The notes under the pieces are model-generated. The model was not told where the DNA came from. It worked only from the letters and a program-made list of their open reading frames with translations, and did no database searches. From Xanthomonas boreopolis (GTDB taxonomy: Bacteria > Pseudomonadota > Gammaproteobacteria > Xanthomonadales > Xanthomonadaceae), in NCBI GenBank assembly GCA_014654535.1, contig BNBA01000008.1, positions 62,001 through 126,000 of the forward strand: DNA of 64,000 nucleotides, read 5' to 3'. The translations under genes and the position numbers were made by a program. Every line of letters begins with the position of its first letter. The first letter of the stretch is position 1. Shown here piece by piece: positions 33,468 through 44,564 of this stretch.

Positions 33468-35972
33468 ATGACCACATCCAGCCCGGCGCGCAGGCGCGCC
33501 ACGTCCAGCGAATTGCAGCTCCCGGTGGCCGGCATGACCTGCGCATCGTGCGTCGGCCATGTCGAGAAGGCGATCGCTCGCGTGCCCGGGGTGCAGGCGG
33601 TGCAGGTGAACCTGGCCACCGGCCGGGCCGACGTGCGCTTCGCCGGCGCGCCGGACCCCGGCGCGGTGGTGGCCGCGGTCGAGGACGCGGGCTACGAGGT
33701 GCCGCTGCGCGAGCTGGAGTTGGGCGTGCAAGGCATGACCTGTGCCTCGTGCGTGGCGCACGTGGAGAAGGCGTTGAAGAGCGTGCCCGGCGTCGAGTCG
33801 GCTTCGGTGAACCTGGCCACCGGGCGTGCGCGGGTGCGCCTGCGCGAGGGCCTGGCCACGCCGGAAGACCTGGAAGCCGCCGTCGCCGACGCCGGCTATT
33901 CCGCGCATCGCCTCGATGCCGCCGATCCGCGGCAGGACCGCGAGGCGCAGGCGCGCGAGCGCGAGATCGACGGCCTCCGGCGATCGTTGCAGGCTGCCGC
34001 GCTGCTCGCCTTGCCGCTGGTGGTGCTGGAGATGGGCGGCCACCTGGTGCCGGCGCTCCACCACTGGCAGTTGCAGACCATCGGCCAACAGCCGCTGCGG
34101 CTGTTGCAGTTCGCGCTCGCCACCCTGGTGCTGGCCTGGCCGGGGCTGCGTTTCTTCCGGCGTGGCATCGCTTCGCTCCGGCATCGCGCGCCCGACATGA
34201 ACGCCCTGGTCACGGTCGGCGCCGGCGCGGCATGGGCGTACTCGACCGTGGCGACGTTCGCGCCGGGCGTGCTGCCCTCCGGCACCGACCACGTCTACTT
34301 CGAGGCGGCGGCGGTGATCGTGACGCTGGTGCTGCTCGGGCGCTGGCTGGAGGCGCGGGCGCGCGGGCGGACCTCCGACGCGATCCGCCGCCTGGTCGGC
34401 CTGCAGCCGCGCACGGCGCGGGTATGGCGCGACGCTGACTTCGTGGAGTTGCCGCTGGCGCAGGTAAAGGCAGGCGACGAAGTACAGGTGCGCCCCGGCG
34501 AGCGCGTGCCGGTCGACGGCGAGGTAGTCGATGGCGAATCGTACGTCGACGAATCGATGCTCAGCGGCGAACCGGTGCCGGTCGCCAAGCAGGCCGGCGC
34601 GCGCGTGGTCGGCGGCACCGTCAACGGCCACGGCGCGCTGCGCGTGCGCGCGACCGGCGTCGGCGCCGACACGGTGCTGGCGCAGATCGTGCGCATGGTC
34701 GAGCAGGCGCAGGGCGCCAAGCTGGCGATCCAGGCGCAGGTGGACCGCGTGACCGGCTGGTTCGTGCCGGCGGTGATGCTGGCCGCGCTGCTGACGTTCC
34801 TGGCGTGGCTGGCGTTCGGGCCTTCGCCTTCGCTCGGGCTGGCGCTGGTCAACGCGGTGGCCGTGCTGATCATCGCCTGCCCGTGCGCGATGGGGCTGGC
34901 GACGCCGGTCTCGATCATGGTCGGGACCGGGCGCGCCGCCGAACTGGGCGTGCTGTTCCGCCGTGGCGATGCCTTGCAGGCGCTGCGCGGCGTGCAGGTG
35001 GTCGCGCTCGACAAGACCGGCACGCTGACGCGCGGCAAGCCGGCGCTCACCGACGTGCGGGTGGCGGCGGGATTCGACGCGGACGAGGTACTGGCGCTGG
35101 TCGCCGCGGTCGAGGCCGGCTCGGAGCATCCGGTCGCCCATGCCCTCGTGGCGGCCGCCCGCGAGCGCGGCCTGGCGCTGCCGGCGGCAAGGGATTTCGC
35201 CGCCGAGCCGGGCCATGGCGTGCGTGCGCAGGTCCAGGGCCGGCGCGTCGAGGTCGGCGCGGACCGCTACATGCGGCGGCTCGGGCTGGACATCGGGCCG
35301 TTCGCCGAGGAACTGCAGGCGCTGGGCGCGCAGGGGCGCACGCCGCTGTTCGCGGCCGTGGACGGGCGCGTGGCCGCGTTGCTGGCGGTCGCCGACCCGA
35401 TCAAGCCCGGCACGCCCGAGGCGATCGCCGCGCTGCACCGGCTCGGCCTGCGGGTGGCGATGGTCAGCGGCGACCAGCGCGCCACCGCCGAAGCCGTGGC
35501 GCGCTCGCTGGGCATCGACGAGGTGCGCGCCGAGGTGTTGCCCGAGGGCAAGGTGGAGGCGCTGGAGCAATTGGGCGAGGGCGTCCGCCGCATCGCCTAC
35601 GTCGGCGACGGCATCAACGATGCGCCTGCGCTGGCCCGGGCCGATGTCGGCATCGCGATCGGCACCGGCACCGACATCGCCGTGGAATCGGCCGACGTGG
35701 TGCTGATGTCCGGCGACCTGCGCGGCGTGGTCAACGCGATCGCGATCTCGCGCGCGACGTTGCGCAACATCCACCAGAACCTGTTCTGGGCGTTCGGCTA
35801 CAACGTCGCGCTGGTCCCGGTGGCGGCCGGCGCGCTGTACCCGTTCAACGGCATGCTGCTTTCGCCGATGATCGCGGCCGGCGCGATGGCCCTGTCGAGC
35901 GTGTTCGTGGTCGGCAACGCGTTGCGGCTGCGACGCTTCCGCGCGGCGCTGCCGCTGGCACCTGCGACCTGA
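33468..35972 (+). CDS. copA: Copper-exporting P1B-type ATPase CopA
   Basis: An 834-residue inner-membrane Cu(I) exporter. Two N-terminal HMA domains each show GMTCASC (C25/C28 and C92/C95). Eight membrane helices follow with the ion-site CPC in [13 protein letters not shown]. The actuator motif reads [10 protein letters not shown], phosphorylation site DKTGTLT, nucleotide-domain SEHPVAHAL and hinge [10 protein letters not shown]. The ATG at 33468 lies properly downstream of the CueR-type promoter; the open frame continues upstream through that promoter and is ignored. It forms a copper regulon with divergent copZ and downstream cueR. Confidence 0.96.
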   Translation: MTTSSPARRRATSSELQLPVAGMTCASCVGHVEKAIARVPGVQAVQVNLATGRADVRFAGAPDPGAVVAAVEDAGYEVPLRELELGVQGMTCASCVAHVEKALKSVPGVESASVNLATGRARVRLREGLATPEDLEAAVADAGYSAHRLDAADPRQDREAQAREREIDGLRRSLQAAALLALPLVVLEMGGHLVPALHHWQLQTIGQQPLRLLQFALATLVLAWPGLRFFRRGIASLRHRAPDMNALVTVGAGAAWAYSTVATFAPGVLPSGTDHVYFEAAAVIVTLVLLGRWLEARARGRTSDAIRRLVGLQPRTARVWRDADFVELPLAQVKAGDEVQVRPGERVPVDGEVVDGESYVDESMLSGEPVPVAKQAGARVVGGTVNGHGALRVRATGVGADTVLAQIVRMVEQAQGAKLAIQAQVDRVTGWFVPAVMLAALLTFLAWLAFGPSPSLGLALVNAVAVLIIACPCAMGLATPVSIMVGTGRAAELGVLFRRGDALQALRGVQVVALDKTGTLTRGKPALTDVRVAAGFDADEVLALVAAVEAGSEHPVAHALVAAARERGLALPAARDFAAEPGHGVRAQVQGRRVEVGADRYMRRLGLDIGPFAEELQALGAQGRTPLFAAVDGRVAALLAVADPIKPGTPEAIAALHRLGLRVAMVSGDQRATAEAVARSLGIDEVRAEVLPEGKVEALEQLGEGVRRIAYVGDGINDAPALARADVGIAIGTGTDIAVESADVVLMSGDLRGVVNAIAISRATLRNIHQNLFWAFGYNVALVPVAAGALYPFNGMLLSPMIAAGAMALSSVFVVGNALRLRRFRAALPLAPAT

Positions 35973-35985
35973 GGAGGGATGGACG

Positions 35986-36462
35986 ATGAACATCGGCGAG
36001 GCCGCACAGCGCTCCGGCGTGTCGGCGAAGATGATCCGCTACTACGAACAATCCGGCCTGATCCCGGCGGTCGCGCGCTCGGCGTCCGGATACCGCGACT
36101 ACTCCGACAGCGACGTGCACCGCTTGCGCTTCGTGCGCCATGCGCGCGACCTGGGCTTCGACGTGGAGCAGATCGGCGAACTGCTGTCGCTGTGGAGCGA
36201 CCGCGACCGCGCCAGTGCCGACGTGCATGCGTTGACGCTGGCGCACATCGCGCGGTTGCGGGAGAAGGCGGCGGAGATCGAGCGGATGATCGCGGTGCTG
36301 CAGCGGTTGGCGGACAGTTGCCACCACGACCGCAGTCCGGATTGCCCGATCCTCGACGAGCTGGCCAGCGACGCATCCGCGGCGGACGGGCTGGCGCACC
36401 ATGCGACGCGCTTCGGGCAACCCGGGGAATCGCCGAAGCGACGGCGCCGCGCTCCGGGCTGA
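35986..36462 (+). CDS. cueR: Copper-responsive MerR family regulator CueR
   Basis: A 158-residue MerR-type activator. The winged helix-turn-helix begins MNIGEAAQRSGVSAKMIRYYEQSGLI, and a dimerisation coiled coil follows. The metal loop is C-HHDRSPD-C, two cysteines with seven residues between, matching the Cu(I)-binding C112/C120 spacing of CueR. A short basic tail (PKRRRRAPG) extends beyond the usual length. It lies 13 bp after copA behind GAGGAGGGATGG and should act on both 19-bp-spacer promoters upstream of copZ and copA. Confidence 0.93.
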   Translation: MNIGEAAQRSGVSAKMIRYYEQSGLIPAVARSASGYRDYSDSDVHRLRFVRHARDLGFDVEQIGELLSLWSDRDRASADVHALTLAHIARLREKAAEIERMIAVLQRLADSCHHDRSPDCPILDELASDASAADGLAHHATRFGQPGESPKRRRRAPG

Positions 36463-36484
36463 TTCCATTGCGGGGCGAGTGCTA

Positions 36485-36550
36485 TGGGAGCGGCTTCAGC
36501 CGCGATCGGGCCTTGCCGGTAAAGCGCCTCGCGGCCGAAGCCGATCCCGC
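36485..36550. repeat. Stem-loop intergenic repeat, family A copy 3
   Basis: TGGGAGCGGCTTCAGCCGCG at 36485 pairs imperfectly with CGCGGCCGAAGCCGATCCCG ending at 36550. It sits in the 341-bp gap between convergent cueR and GH51 genes. The rest of the gap shows short GC-rich inverted segments and no credible gene. Confidence 0.65.
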
Positions 36551-36803
36551 AATGAAGCGTGCAGATCCATTCCCGTTCCGAGTCGCCGGTTTCCCGTCTT
36601 CGGCGGAGACGGCGACAGGATTGCGGAATGGCAGGCGCGGGGCAGATCGCGCCTCGCGGAAAGGTCCCGCGCTTGTGCCGCTCCCATGAAGCGCGCTGGC
36701 TCGAAGAAGGGGCCCATGGCATGGCGCGCGGCCGCCTCTCCCGCACGCATGCGGAAGAGGCGAACGCCCGGGCATCGCGTGCGGCGATGCCCGGGCGAAG
36801 AGT

Positions 36804-38384
36804 TCACTGCAATTTCAACATCACGATCGACTTGGCCGGCAGTTCCACCTGCAGCGTGCCGCCACCCAGCTTGGCGCTGTTGAACGCCTGCGGCTTCACC
36901 GCGTCGGGCTTGTCGTAGGTGTTGAGCGAGGTGATCGCCGGGGCGGTCAGGATCTGCCCGCTCACGCCGCGCGCCTGCGCATCGCCTTCCACCTTGACCT
37001 TCACCTGTGCGGCGCGGTTCGGGTCGAGGTTGGTCAACGCGACGTAGACGTGCCCGTCCTTGGCCTTGACCGCCGAGCCGTGCACGGCCGGCACGGTGAA
37101 ATCGGCATGGCGGTACTCGGGCGACTGGATCTGCAGCGGCAGCGCGGTCGCGTCCTGGTAGGGCTTGTACATCGCGAACACGTGGTAGGTCGGGGTCAGC
37201 ACCATCTTCGAGCCGTCGGTCAGGATCATCGCCTGCAGCACGTTGACCATCTGCGCGATGTTGGCCATGCGCACGCGGTCGGCATGCTTCACGAACACGT
37301 CCAGCGTCAGCGAGGCCACCAGCGCGTCGCGCAGCGTGTTCTGCTGCTGCAGGAAGCCGGGATTGCTGCCGGGCAGCGGCGCGTACCAGGTGCCCCACTC
37401 GTCGACCACCATCGCGACCTTCTTGTCGGGGTCGTACTTGTCCATGATCGCGCCGTGCTTGCTGACCAGTTCCTCCATGCGCAGCGCCTGCTGCAGCGTC
37501 TGGATCCAGGCCGTCTCGTCGAACTCGGTCGAGGACGCCCTCGGCGGCCAGCCGCCGGGCACGGTGTAGTAGTGCAGGCTGAGGCCGTCCATCATCTTGC
37601 CGGCCTCGCGCATCATCACTTCGGTCCAGTGATAGTCGTCGTTGTTGGCGCCGGGCGCGATCTTGAGGATCTTCTGGTCGGCCGGAGCCTTGATGAAGGT
37701 CTGGTAGCGGCGGTAGACGTCGGCGGCGTACTCGGCGCGCATGTTGCCGCCGCAGCCCCACAGCTCGTTGCCGACGCCGAAGTACGGCACCTTCCACGGC
37801 TGGTCGCGCCCGTTCGCGCGGCGCTCGTTGGCCAGGGTCGAACGGGTCGGCGCGGTCATGTATTCCACCCACTGGGCCATTTCGTCGGGCGAGGCGTCGC
37901 CGACGTTGCCGGCCACGTAGGCCTGGGTGCCGAGCAGCTCGGTGAACTCCATGAATTCATGGGTGCCGAAGCTGTTGGGTTCCTCCACGCCACCCCAGTG
38001 GGTGTTGACGCTGGTCGGGCGCTTGTCGCGCGGGCCGACACCATCGCGCCAGTGGTATTCGTCGGCGAAGCAGCCGCCCGGCCAGCGCACGTTCGGCACC
38101 GCGATCGCCTTCAGCGCGGCCACCACGTCGTTGCGGTAGCCATGGGTATTGGGGATCTTCGAATCCGGGCCAACCCAGATGCCGCCGTAGATGCCGGTGC
38201 CCAGGTGCTCGGCGAACTGGCCGAAGATATTGCGCGAAACCTGCGGGCCCGGTTGGTCGGCACGCAAGGTGCCCTGTACGCCGACGTCCGCGGCCGAGGC
38301 CAGGCCGCTGGCCAGCGCCAGGGCGCCCAGCAGCAGCGACAGCCGGCGTGGTGTGCGAAGAGGTTTCAGGCCAGGAAGGCGCAT
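36804..38384 (-). CDS. GH51 family alpha-L-arabinofuranosidase, secreted
   Basis: A 526-residue exo-acting enzyme that removes terminal L-arabinofuranose from arabinan, arabinoxylan and arabinosides. The signal peptide is near residues 14-32 ([16 protein letters not shown]). In the catalytic barrel, acid/base E207 lies in [11 protein letters not shown] and nucleophile E329 in [29 protein letters not shown] is another family hallmark. A C-terminal beta domain follows. Most GH51 enzymes are cytoplasmic, so the signal peptide here points to a periplasmic or exported form. AGGAGA precedes the ATG at 38384. It lies just downstream of a tandem of TonB receptors on the same strand. Confidence 0.94.
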   Translation of the reverse strand: MRLPGLKPLRTPRRLSLLLGALALASGLASAADVGVQGTLRADQPGPQVSRNIFGQFAEHLGTGIYGGIWVGPDSKIPNTHGYRNDVVAALKAIAVPNVRWPGGCFADEYHWRDGVGPRDKRPTSVNTHWGGVEEPNSFGTHEFMEFTELLGTQAYVAGNVGDASPDEMAQWVEYMTAPTRSTLANERRANGRDQPWKVPYFGVGNELWGCGGNMRAEYAADVYRRYQTFIKAPADQKILKIAPGANNDDYHWTEVMMREAGKMMDGLSLHYYTVPGGWPPRASSTEFDETAWIQTLQQALRMEELVSKHGAIMDKYDPDKKVAMVVDEWGTWYAPLPGSNPGFLQQQNTLRDALVASLTLDVFVKHADRVRMANIAQMVNVLQAMILTDGSKMVLTPTYHVFAMYKPYQDATALPLQIQSPEYRHADFTVPAVHGSAVKAKDGHVYVALTNLDPNRAAQVKVKVEGDAQARGVSGQILTAPAITSLNTYDKPDAVKPQAFNSAKLGGGTLQVELPAKSIVMLKLQ

Positions 38385-38473
38385 GGGCAAGTCTCCTGTG
38401 GATGCGTGGGCGGGTTCCGGCCCGCCGTGGATGAAAAACGACTGGAAGCGGCTCCCGGGGGCGCCGCACCCGG

Positions 38474-41359
38474 TCAGAACTGGTAACGCAGGCCCACCGC
38501 ATAGGTGCGGCTGTAGAGATTGGTGCCGAGATTGAACAGTGTCGGATTGCCGTAGTAGTCCTGGTACTTCTCCCCGGTGATGTTGGTGGCGTCGAAGGTC
38601 AGCATCATCTGCGGCGTCACCTGGTAGCTGAGCTGGAAGTCCATCGAGGACTCGCCATGCGACCAGACCTGGGTCGGCATCGAGCAGCAGTAGTTGTACC
38701 CGGTCAGGAACTTGTCGCGGTCCACGTACGACAGGCGCGCGCTGAACTTGCCGCGTTCGTACATCAGCACCGCGCTGTAGGACCACTTCGATACACCCAC
38801 CACCGGGTTGGTCTTGTAGCCGAGCAACTTGGTGGTGTCGCTCTCGTCGTAGACCGGGTCCTTGGAATCGGCATCGATCCAGGTATAGCTGCCCTGGATG
38901 CCGAAACCGCGCAGCCAGTCGGGCAGCGTGTCGCCGAGGAAATACTGGAAGCCCAGCTCCACGCCGTCCAGCTGGCCCGAGCCGGCGTTCTGCGGCGAGG
39001 TCAGCACGTAATTGCCATTGAGCGCGGGCGTGCGGTCGGTGACCTGGATGCTGCGGTCGGCATTGAAGATGAATCCGTCCACGTCGCGCCGGAACACCAC
39101 GCCGTAGATGCTGTTGCTCTCGTTGAAGTAATACTCCAGCGCCAGGTCCAGGGTCTTGGCTTCCACCGGCTTGAGGTTCGGATTGCCGCTGCTGGCATAG
39201 CCGAAGGTGGCGTTGGTGGACGAGGGCGGGGTCAGCACCATCGCCGGGTTGAGCTGGCCGAACGATGGCCGGCTGATGGTCTCGCCGTAGGCCAGGCGCA
39301 GCATGAGCTTATCGGTGGGGCGCCAGCGCACTACCGCGCTGGGCAGCACGTCGGTGCGCGATTTGCTCAGATTGCTCGCCTGCCAGTCCGTCACCAGCGT
39401 GTTGTAACCGAGTTCGGTCTCGGTGCGCACCACGCGTGCGCCGACCTGGCCGTCGAGCGTGCCGATCGGCAGGTCCTGGCTGAAGTCGGTCTGCAGGTAG
39501 CCGGCATAGGTGCGTTCCTCGATGTCGAAGTAGCGCGCCGGATCGTACGCCGGCATGCCGGAGGAAAATCCGTACAGGGCGCGCATTTCGTCCGGATGCG
39601 AGAGCAGGTAGTCGTAATCGGCGACGATCCACTTGCGCGGGAAGACTGCATCGCCCTTGTAGAAATCGAATGGCGTGCTGCGATACAGATCGGGATGCTC
39701 GGATACCGCCGCGCTCGCCGCGCAGCTGGCGACCGCAAAGCAGTCGGCCGAACGATCGCCGGCCTGCGAGGTGGCGGTGCGCCGGTCCAGGCGCAAGCCG
39801 AACTTCAGGTTCTCGAAGAAGCCGCTGTCGAACTGGTACTCCGCGTCGGTCTGCCAGGTCAGCGCATCGCCCTTGTCCACGCCGTGCTGGTCGAAGTACC
39901 AAGCCAGGTTCCAGCCCTGCGGATTGGTCAGGTCGCTCTCGTCGATGGCGGTGGCCGGGTTGTCCGGGAACACCAGCGACGGCGTGCCCGATCCATTGCG
40001 GTTGAAATCCACCGCCAGCCGGTAGCGCACGCTGCCCATGTCCTGGATTTGGTTGAACCACTCGTACTTGGAGGTCTGGTACACGACTTCCGAGTTCACC
40101 TTGAAGCGGTCGGTGAACTGCCACTTGCCGCCCAGCGCGTAGTGGAAGGTATCGGTCTTGCCGGTGCGCGCCTGCGTGCTGGAGAAGATGTACGGGTTGT
40201 TGACGTAGTTCTCCTTCACCACGTTGGTGCCCGGATACAGCACCGAATCCTGGTAGCGGTCCGGATTGTTGACGAAGGCGAACAGCAGCGAATTGGAGTC
40301 GGTATTGCGATAGCCGTTGTAGAACGTCTCGAAGTAATACTCGGACCAGTCATTCGGACGCCATTGCAGCGCCAGATTGGCGGCCGGGCGCTCGCGCACG
40401 CCGAACCGGTTCCAGCCGCCCATCGCATCGCGCAGCAGCACGTATTCGGTCGGCGTGCCGCCCACGTTCAAGGTCGAGCCGGCCGCGGTAGACACCGGCG
40501 TGCCGCGATCGACGATCACGCTGCCATCGGCATTGAACTCCGGAATGCGCTGGTAATTGCTGGCGTAGTACGGATCGGACGAGCCGTTCCAGATGTTCTC
40601 GTCGCGGTAGTGGGTCTTGGCCCACGACACGTTGAGCAGCGCACCGAACTCGCCGGCGTCGGTGTTCCAGCGGTCGCTGAACAGCGCGCTGAGATTCGGG
40701 TCGGTCTTCTCGGTGTTGGTGGCGTAGATACCGCGCGTGGCGATCGACACCTTGGCGCCGTCAAAGTCGAACGGACGATGCGTGCGCACGTCGATCTGGC
40801 CGGCGATGCCGCCCTCGACCAGATCGGCCGAACGGGTCTTGTAGACGGTGACTTCCGACAGCAGCGTGGCCGGGATGTCGGCCAGCGCCACCGAGCGGCC
40901 GGTCGAGGTGAACATCTGCCGGCCGTTGATCGTGGTGGACGCATCGCCCAGGCCGCGGATGGTGACCGTAGCCACCTCGCCGCCGCCGCGGCCGGTGGTC
41001 TGCACGCCGGTGACGCGCTGCAGCGCTTCCACCACGTTGTTGTCCGGGAACTTGCCGATGTCCTCGGCGACGATGGCATCCACCACCTGGCGGGTGCTCT
41101 GCTTGATCGCCTGTGCGCTGATCAGGCTGCCGCGCACGCCGCGCACCTCCACCTTGTCCAGCTCCACCGCGTCGTGCGCGGGCGTAGCCGGGCAGGGTGC
41201 CTGCGGATCTTCGGTGCTGGGGCAGATGCGCGTATCCGTGCCGGAGACGGTGGCCTGCTGGGCATGCACGGCGGTAATGGAAGCGGCCAGAGCGACGGCC
41301 AGCGCCGCGGGCAGCACGGCCCGCGGAAGGCGCGGATGCGCCGGTAATGCACTCTTCAT
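38474..41359 (-). CDS. TonB-dependent receptor (carbohydrate type), copy 1
   Basis: A 961-residue outer-membrane receptor. Signal peptide ([20 protein letters not shown]), then a short cysteine-bearing spacer ([11 protein letters not shown]), TonB-box-like [15 protein letters not shown], and the plug with [23 protein letters not shown] and [18 protein letters not shown]. The barrel ends in F (GLRYQF). The family in Xanthomonas includes sugar and oligosaccharide receptors. No STN domain is present, so it is not of the FecA signalling kind. Neighbouring GH51 suggests arabino-oligosaccharides as ligand. The longer open frame upstream lacks a signal at its start; MKSALPAHP at 41359 follows GAGAGAGG. 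Confidence 0.92.
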   Translation of the reverse strand: MKSALPAHPRLPRAVLPAALAVALAASITAVHAQQATVSGTDTRICPSTEDPQAPCPATPAHDAVELDKVEVRGVRGSLISAQAIKQSTRQVVDAIVAEDIGKFPDNNVVEALQRVTGVQTTGRGGGEVATVTIRGLGDASTTINGRQMFTSTGRSVALADIPATLLSEVTVYKTRSADLVEGGIAGQIDVRTHRPFDFDGAKVSIATRGIYATNTEKTDPNLSALFSDRWNTDAGEFGALLNVSWAKTHYRDENIWNGSSDPYYASNYQRIPEFNADGSVIVDRGTPVSTAAGSTLNVGGTPTEYVLLRDAMGGWNRFGVRERPAANLALQWRPNDWSEYYFETFYNGYRNTDSNSLLFAFVNNPDRYQDSVLYPGTNVVKENYVNNPYIFSSTQARTGKTDTFHYALGGKWQFTDRFKVNSEVVYQTSKYEWFNQIQDMGSVRYRLAVDFNRNGSGTPSLVFPDNPATAIDESDLTNPQGWNLAWYFDQHGVDKGDALTWQTDAEYQFDSGFFENLKFGLRLDRRTATSQAGDRSADCFAVASCAASAAVSEHPDLYRSTPFDFYKGDAVFPRKWIVADYDYLLSHPDEMRALYGFSSGMPAYDPARYFDIEERTYAGYLQTDFSQDLPIGTLDGQVGARVVRTETELGYNTLVTDWQASNLSKSRTDVLPSAVVRWRPTDKLMLRLAYGETISRPSFGQLNPAMVLTPPSSTNATFGYASSGNPNLKPVEAKTLDLALEYYFNESNSIYGVVFRRDVDGFIFNADRSIQVTDRTPALNGNYVLTSPQNAGSGQLDGVELGFQYFLGDTLPDWLRGFGIQGSYTWIDADSKDPVYDESDTTKLLGYKTNPVVGVSKWSYSAVLMYERGKFSARLSYVDRDKFLTGYNYCCSMPTQVWSHGESSMDFQLSYQVTPQMMLTFDATNITGEKYQDYYGNPTLFNLGTNLYSRTYAVGLRYQF

Positions 41360-41456
41360 TGCGTCGGACCCTCTCTCCTGGGCGATGAACGGCGAGCATG
41401 GTGCGGGGAATGGGGTGTCCGCCGCCGGCATCGCGCCGGCGACGGTTGCAGCGGCT

Positions 41457-44153
41457 TCAGAAGCGGAAACGCAGGCCGACCGAGAACGTGCGTTCCATCA
41501 CGCCGACATCGCGCGGGAACAGGGACTGGTTGCCGAAGTAGTTGCGGGTGACCGTGTCGAGCAGGTTGGTCGCCTCGACCGAGATCGTCATGCTGCTGTC
41601 GAGGTCGTAGCTCATCGCGAAGTCGAGCGAATCGACCGGCGCGACGTAGATCGACTGCGGCTGGTCGCCGCTGGCGGTGTAGCTGAGCGCGTACTTGCTG
41701 CGCCAGTTGTAGGCCAGGCGGCTGGAGAACGCGCCCTTCTGGTAGATCAGTACCGCGTTGTAGGCGCGTTTGGAGACGTTGACCAGGTCCTGCATCTCCC
41801 CGGTCGGCGATTGCGTGGCCGCATCGATGAAGGTCGCGTTGAGCTGCGTGCCGAACCCGGACAGCCAGCCGGGCAGGAAGTCGTAGAACTGGGTATAGGC
41901 GACTTCCACGCCCTTGAGCGTGCCGTGGCCGGTGTTGCGCGGACGGCTGACCGAGTAGGTCACCCCGTCGATGGTCTCGTCGCTGGCGTAGGTCTGGATG
42001 TAGCCGTCGATGCTGCGATGGAACGCGGCCAGCGACAGCAGCGAGCTCGGCTGGAAGTACCACTCCAGCGACAGGTCGATGTTCTCCGACTTGACCGGGT
42101 CCAGGTCCGGGTTGCCGCCGCTGCCGTTGGCCGCCACCGTGGCGGTCGGCTGGAACAGCGTCAGCTGCGGATTGAGGTTGGCGAAGGAGGGGCGCGTGAT
42201 CGACTTGCCGTACGACAGGCGCAGCAGCAGGTCGTCGCGGATGCCCAGGTTGGCGCTGAAGCTCGGCAAGAACTGGTCGTTGCTCTTGTCGATGTTGACC
42301 GGCGACTGCACGCCGTCGACCACCTGGGTGCCGGCCAGCTTGGAATCCAGCTTGACCGCGCGCAGGCCGATCGCGCCGTCCAGCGGCATGTCGCCGATGT
42401 GCAGCGAGTAGCGGCCCTGCAGGTAGGCGGCGTAGGTGTCTTCCTTGTCGTTGAAGTACAGCGTGGGGTTGGCCGCGGGGTCGGCCGGGTCGTAGCCCAT
42501 CGCCGCGCGGATCGCCGCGGCGTTGGCCAGCAGGTAGCCGCGGTCGGCCACCATCCACTGGTTGGTCGAGGTGTTGCGGTTGCCGTTGAGGAAGTTGCTG
42601 GGCGTCAGCGAGGCCAGCCCGTCGAAATCGTCGACGAACACGGTGGTGCCGCTGATGTTGGTGCGCCCGCCGGTGTCGGCGGCGACGTTCTCCGCCTCGC
42701 GGCGGCTGGCGCGGAAGCCCACGTCGATGAAGGTGAGCGGGCCGGCATCCACCCGGATGTTGGCATCGCCCTTCCACGACCAGTCCTTGCCGACCTGGCG
42801 GCTCCAGCCGTCGTAGTACTGGTGCAGCCAGTACTTGGACGAGTCGTTGACGTCGAAGGCGCTGCCGTCGTAGTTCGTCACCACGGCGTTGGAGGCGCCG
42901 CCGTTGTCGAACGACATCGTCATCAGCGGCGCGATGAACGCGGTGTCGAGGATGAAGTTGCGGTTGTCGGCCTTGCTGTACGTATAGGCCAGGTCGGTGG
43001 AGAGCTTGATCCGCTCGCCCTGCCAGCTGCCGCCGATCGCGCTCTGGTAGGTGTCCGAGCTGTTGGCGTAGGCTTGGTTGCTGGTCAGCGTGAACAGGTC
43101 GCGCGCGGTGATGCTCTGCGCGACGTTGGTGCCCGGCTTGGTGGTCAGGCTGACCACGTTGCCGGAGTTGACCAGGGTCGGCAGCGGGATCCAGAAGTTG
43201 ACCTGGTTGTCGTTGCGGTAGCCGACGTAGAAGTTCTCGAAGTACAGCTCGGTGTTCTCGTTAGGCGCCCACTGGAAGGTCAGGTTGGCCGAGCGGCGGT
43301 CGCGGTCGCCGAGCGTGTAGATCGAGCCGATCGTGTCGGGGATGTAGATCTGGTCGCCGGTGCCGAGCGGATTGTCCTTCAGCGTGTAGATGCCGTCGAA
43401 CGTATTGCTCTCCTGGTAGCGCTGCGACTGGTAGGACACGCTCGCCATCACGCCGAACTTGCCGGCGTCGGTGTTCCAGATCCTGTTCGCGGTCAGGCTG
43501 CCGTTGGGGTCGGCCTCGCCGGAGTTGCGGCTGTAGATCGCGCGCGCGCTGCCGGCCAGGGTCCAGTCGTCGTCGAAATCGAACGGCCGGCGCAGGCGCA
43601 CGTCGATCAAGCCGCCGATGCCGCCCTCGATATTGTCCGCGCCGCTGGTCTTGTACACGTCCACGCGCTGCAGCAGGTCGGCCGGGATGTCCGCCAGCGC
43701 CATGCTGCGGCCGGTGGTGGTGAACACGTTGCGGCCGTTGATCGTGGTCACCACGTCGGGCAGGCCGCGTACCAGCACCGTGCCGACCTCGCCGGCGCCG
43801 CGCGCCACCTGGACGCCGGTCACGCGCTGCAATGCCGCCGCGACGCTGTTGTCGGGCAGCTTGCCGATGTCCTCGGCGACGATCGAGTCGGTGATCTGCA
43901 GGCTGTTCTGCTTGAGCGTGATCGCGCTGGCGATGCTGCCGCGCACGCCGCGCACCTCCACCGTATCCAGTTGTTGCGCATCGCCCGCCTTGCAGGACGG
44001 ATCGCCGGCACTGGCGTCGGCGCATCGCTCGCCGCCGGCGGGCGTGCCGGCCTGCTGGGCGAATGCGGCCGGCGAAAGCGCCAGGGCGAGGGCCGCCGGC
44101 AGGGCGGCCACGATCAAACGCGGCATGCGCCGCTTGGTGTTCACGAAGTTCAT
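41457..44153 (-). CDS. TonB-dependent receptor (carbohydrate type), copy 2
   Basis: An 898-residue outer-membrane receptor clearly related to copy 1 in the plug: [67 protein letters not shown] and GGIGGLIDVRLRRPFDFD. Signal peptide LIVAALPAALALALSPAAFA, then a spacer CADASAGDPSC. The terminal residue is F (GLRFRF). GGGAGGGG precedes the ATG at 44153. It is first in the reverse group receptor-receptor-GH51 and is transcribed divergently from the aldose epimerase, over a palindromic region. It probably arose by tandem duplication with ligand divergence. Confidence 0.92.
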   Translation of the reverse strand: MNFVNTKRRMPRLIVAALPAALALALSPAAFAQQAGTPAGGERCADASAGDPSCKAGDAQQLDTVEVRGVRGSIASAITLKQNSLQITDSIVAEDIGKLPDNSVAAALQRVTGVQVARGAGEVGTVLVRGLPDVVTTINGRNVFTTTGRSMALADIPADLLQRVDVYKTSGADNIEGGIGGLIDVRLRRPFDFDDDWTLAGSARAIYSRNSGEADPNGSLTANRIWNTDAGKFGVMASVSYQSQRYQESNTFDGIYTLKDNPLGTGDQIYIPDTIGSIYTLGDRDRRSANLTFQWAPNENTELYFENFYVGYRNDNQVNFWIPLPTLVNSGNVVSLTTKPGTNVAQSITARDLFTLTSNQAYANSSDTYQSAIGGSWQGERIKLSTDLAYTYSKADNRNFILDTAFIAPLMTMSFDNGGASNAVVTNYDGSAFDVNDSSKYWLHQYYDGWSRQVGKDWSWKGDANIRVDAGPLTFIDVGFRASRREAENVAADTGGRTNISGTTVFVDDFDGLASLTPSNFLNGNRNTSTNQWMVADRGYLLANAAAIRAAMGYDPADPAANPTLYFNDKEDTYAAYLQGRYSLHIGDMPLDGAIGLRAVKLDSKLAGTQVVDGVQSPVNIDKSNDQFLPSFSANLGIRDDLLLRLSYGKSITRPSFANLNPQLTLFQPTATVAANGSGGNPDLDPVKSENIDLSLEWYFQPSSLLSLAAFHRSIDGYIQTYASDETIDGVTYSVSRPRNTGHGTLKGVEVAYTQFYDFLPGWLSGFGTQLNATFIDAATQSPTGEMQDLVNVSKRAYNAVLIYQKGAFSSRLAYNWRSKYALSYTASGDQPQSIYVAPVDSLDFAMSYDLDSSMTISVEATNLLDTVTRNYFGNQSLFPRDVGVMERTFSVGLRFRF

Positions 44154-44390
44154 CGCGTAAAACCCCTCCCAGAGTCACATTGATGCCAGGGGCGCGCCTG
44201 CTTGCGCCGCTGTGCTGCTTGGAGCGGCGCGGAGCGCCGGTCGCACGGCATCCGGAGGGCCGGTCTTGTGTCCATGGCGTCTTCCGCGCATCTGGACTGC
44301 CGGTTTGCATTGCCGTTGCCATGGCCGCCCTTCGACGGCGGACGGAGAATAGTGGAGCGCCAGATAACCGACTAATGATTTAAATCGGAA

Positions 44391-44428
44391 TACGCATATG
44401 CGTATTGCAATGATGCAATGCGCAATGG
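44391..44428. promoter_or_regulatory. Palindromic operator-like region between receptor and epimerase genes
   Basis: TACGCATATGCGTA (44391-44404) is a perfect 14-bp palindrome, followed directly by three GCAATG repeats within 44404-44428. ATTGCAATG-a-TGCA is shared with the FHS permease upstream region at 25685. It sits in the 411-bp divergent gap 44154-44564, which contains no convincing gene; the open frames across it lack ribosome-binding sites. Confidence 0.5.
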
Positions 44429-44564
44429 TTTCGCCCGGAAGCGGCCGCCCGGCGGGCCGCCTCGCGATGCGCTTTCGCCGTTGCGGGATATGCGCATTGG
44501 CATGGTTCGGCGGGCGACGTGCTGGCTATGCTGCGCGGCTGCCAACAGGAATCCGCCGGACACC

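Noticed and set aside
38657-38720. Cysteine pair CCS near the C-terminal barrel of the first arabinoside receptor as a metal site
   Set aside because: Single occurrence in a variable extracellular loop (NYCCSMPTQ), not matched in the second receptor; no basis for a function.
38657-41347. Very long open frame (about 896 codons) on the strand opposite the first arabinoside TonB receptor, with similar ones opposite the other receptors and copA
   Set aside because: These mirror the third-position GC bias of the real genes on the other strand and give low-complexity Arg/Ala/His/Gln-rich protein without domains.
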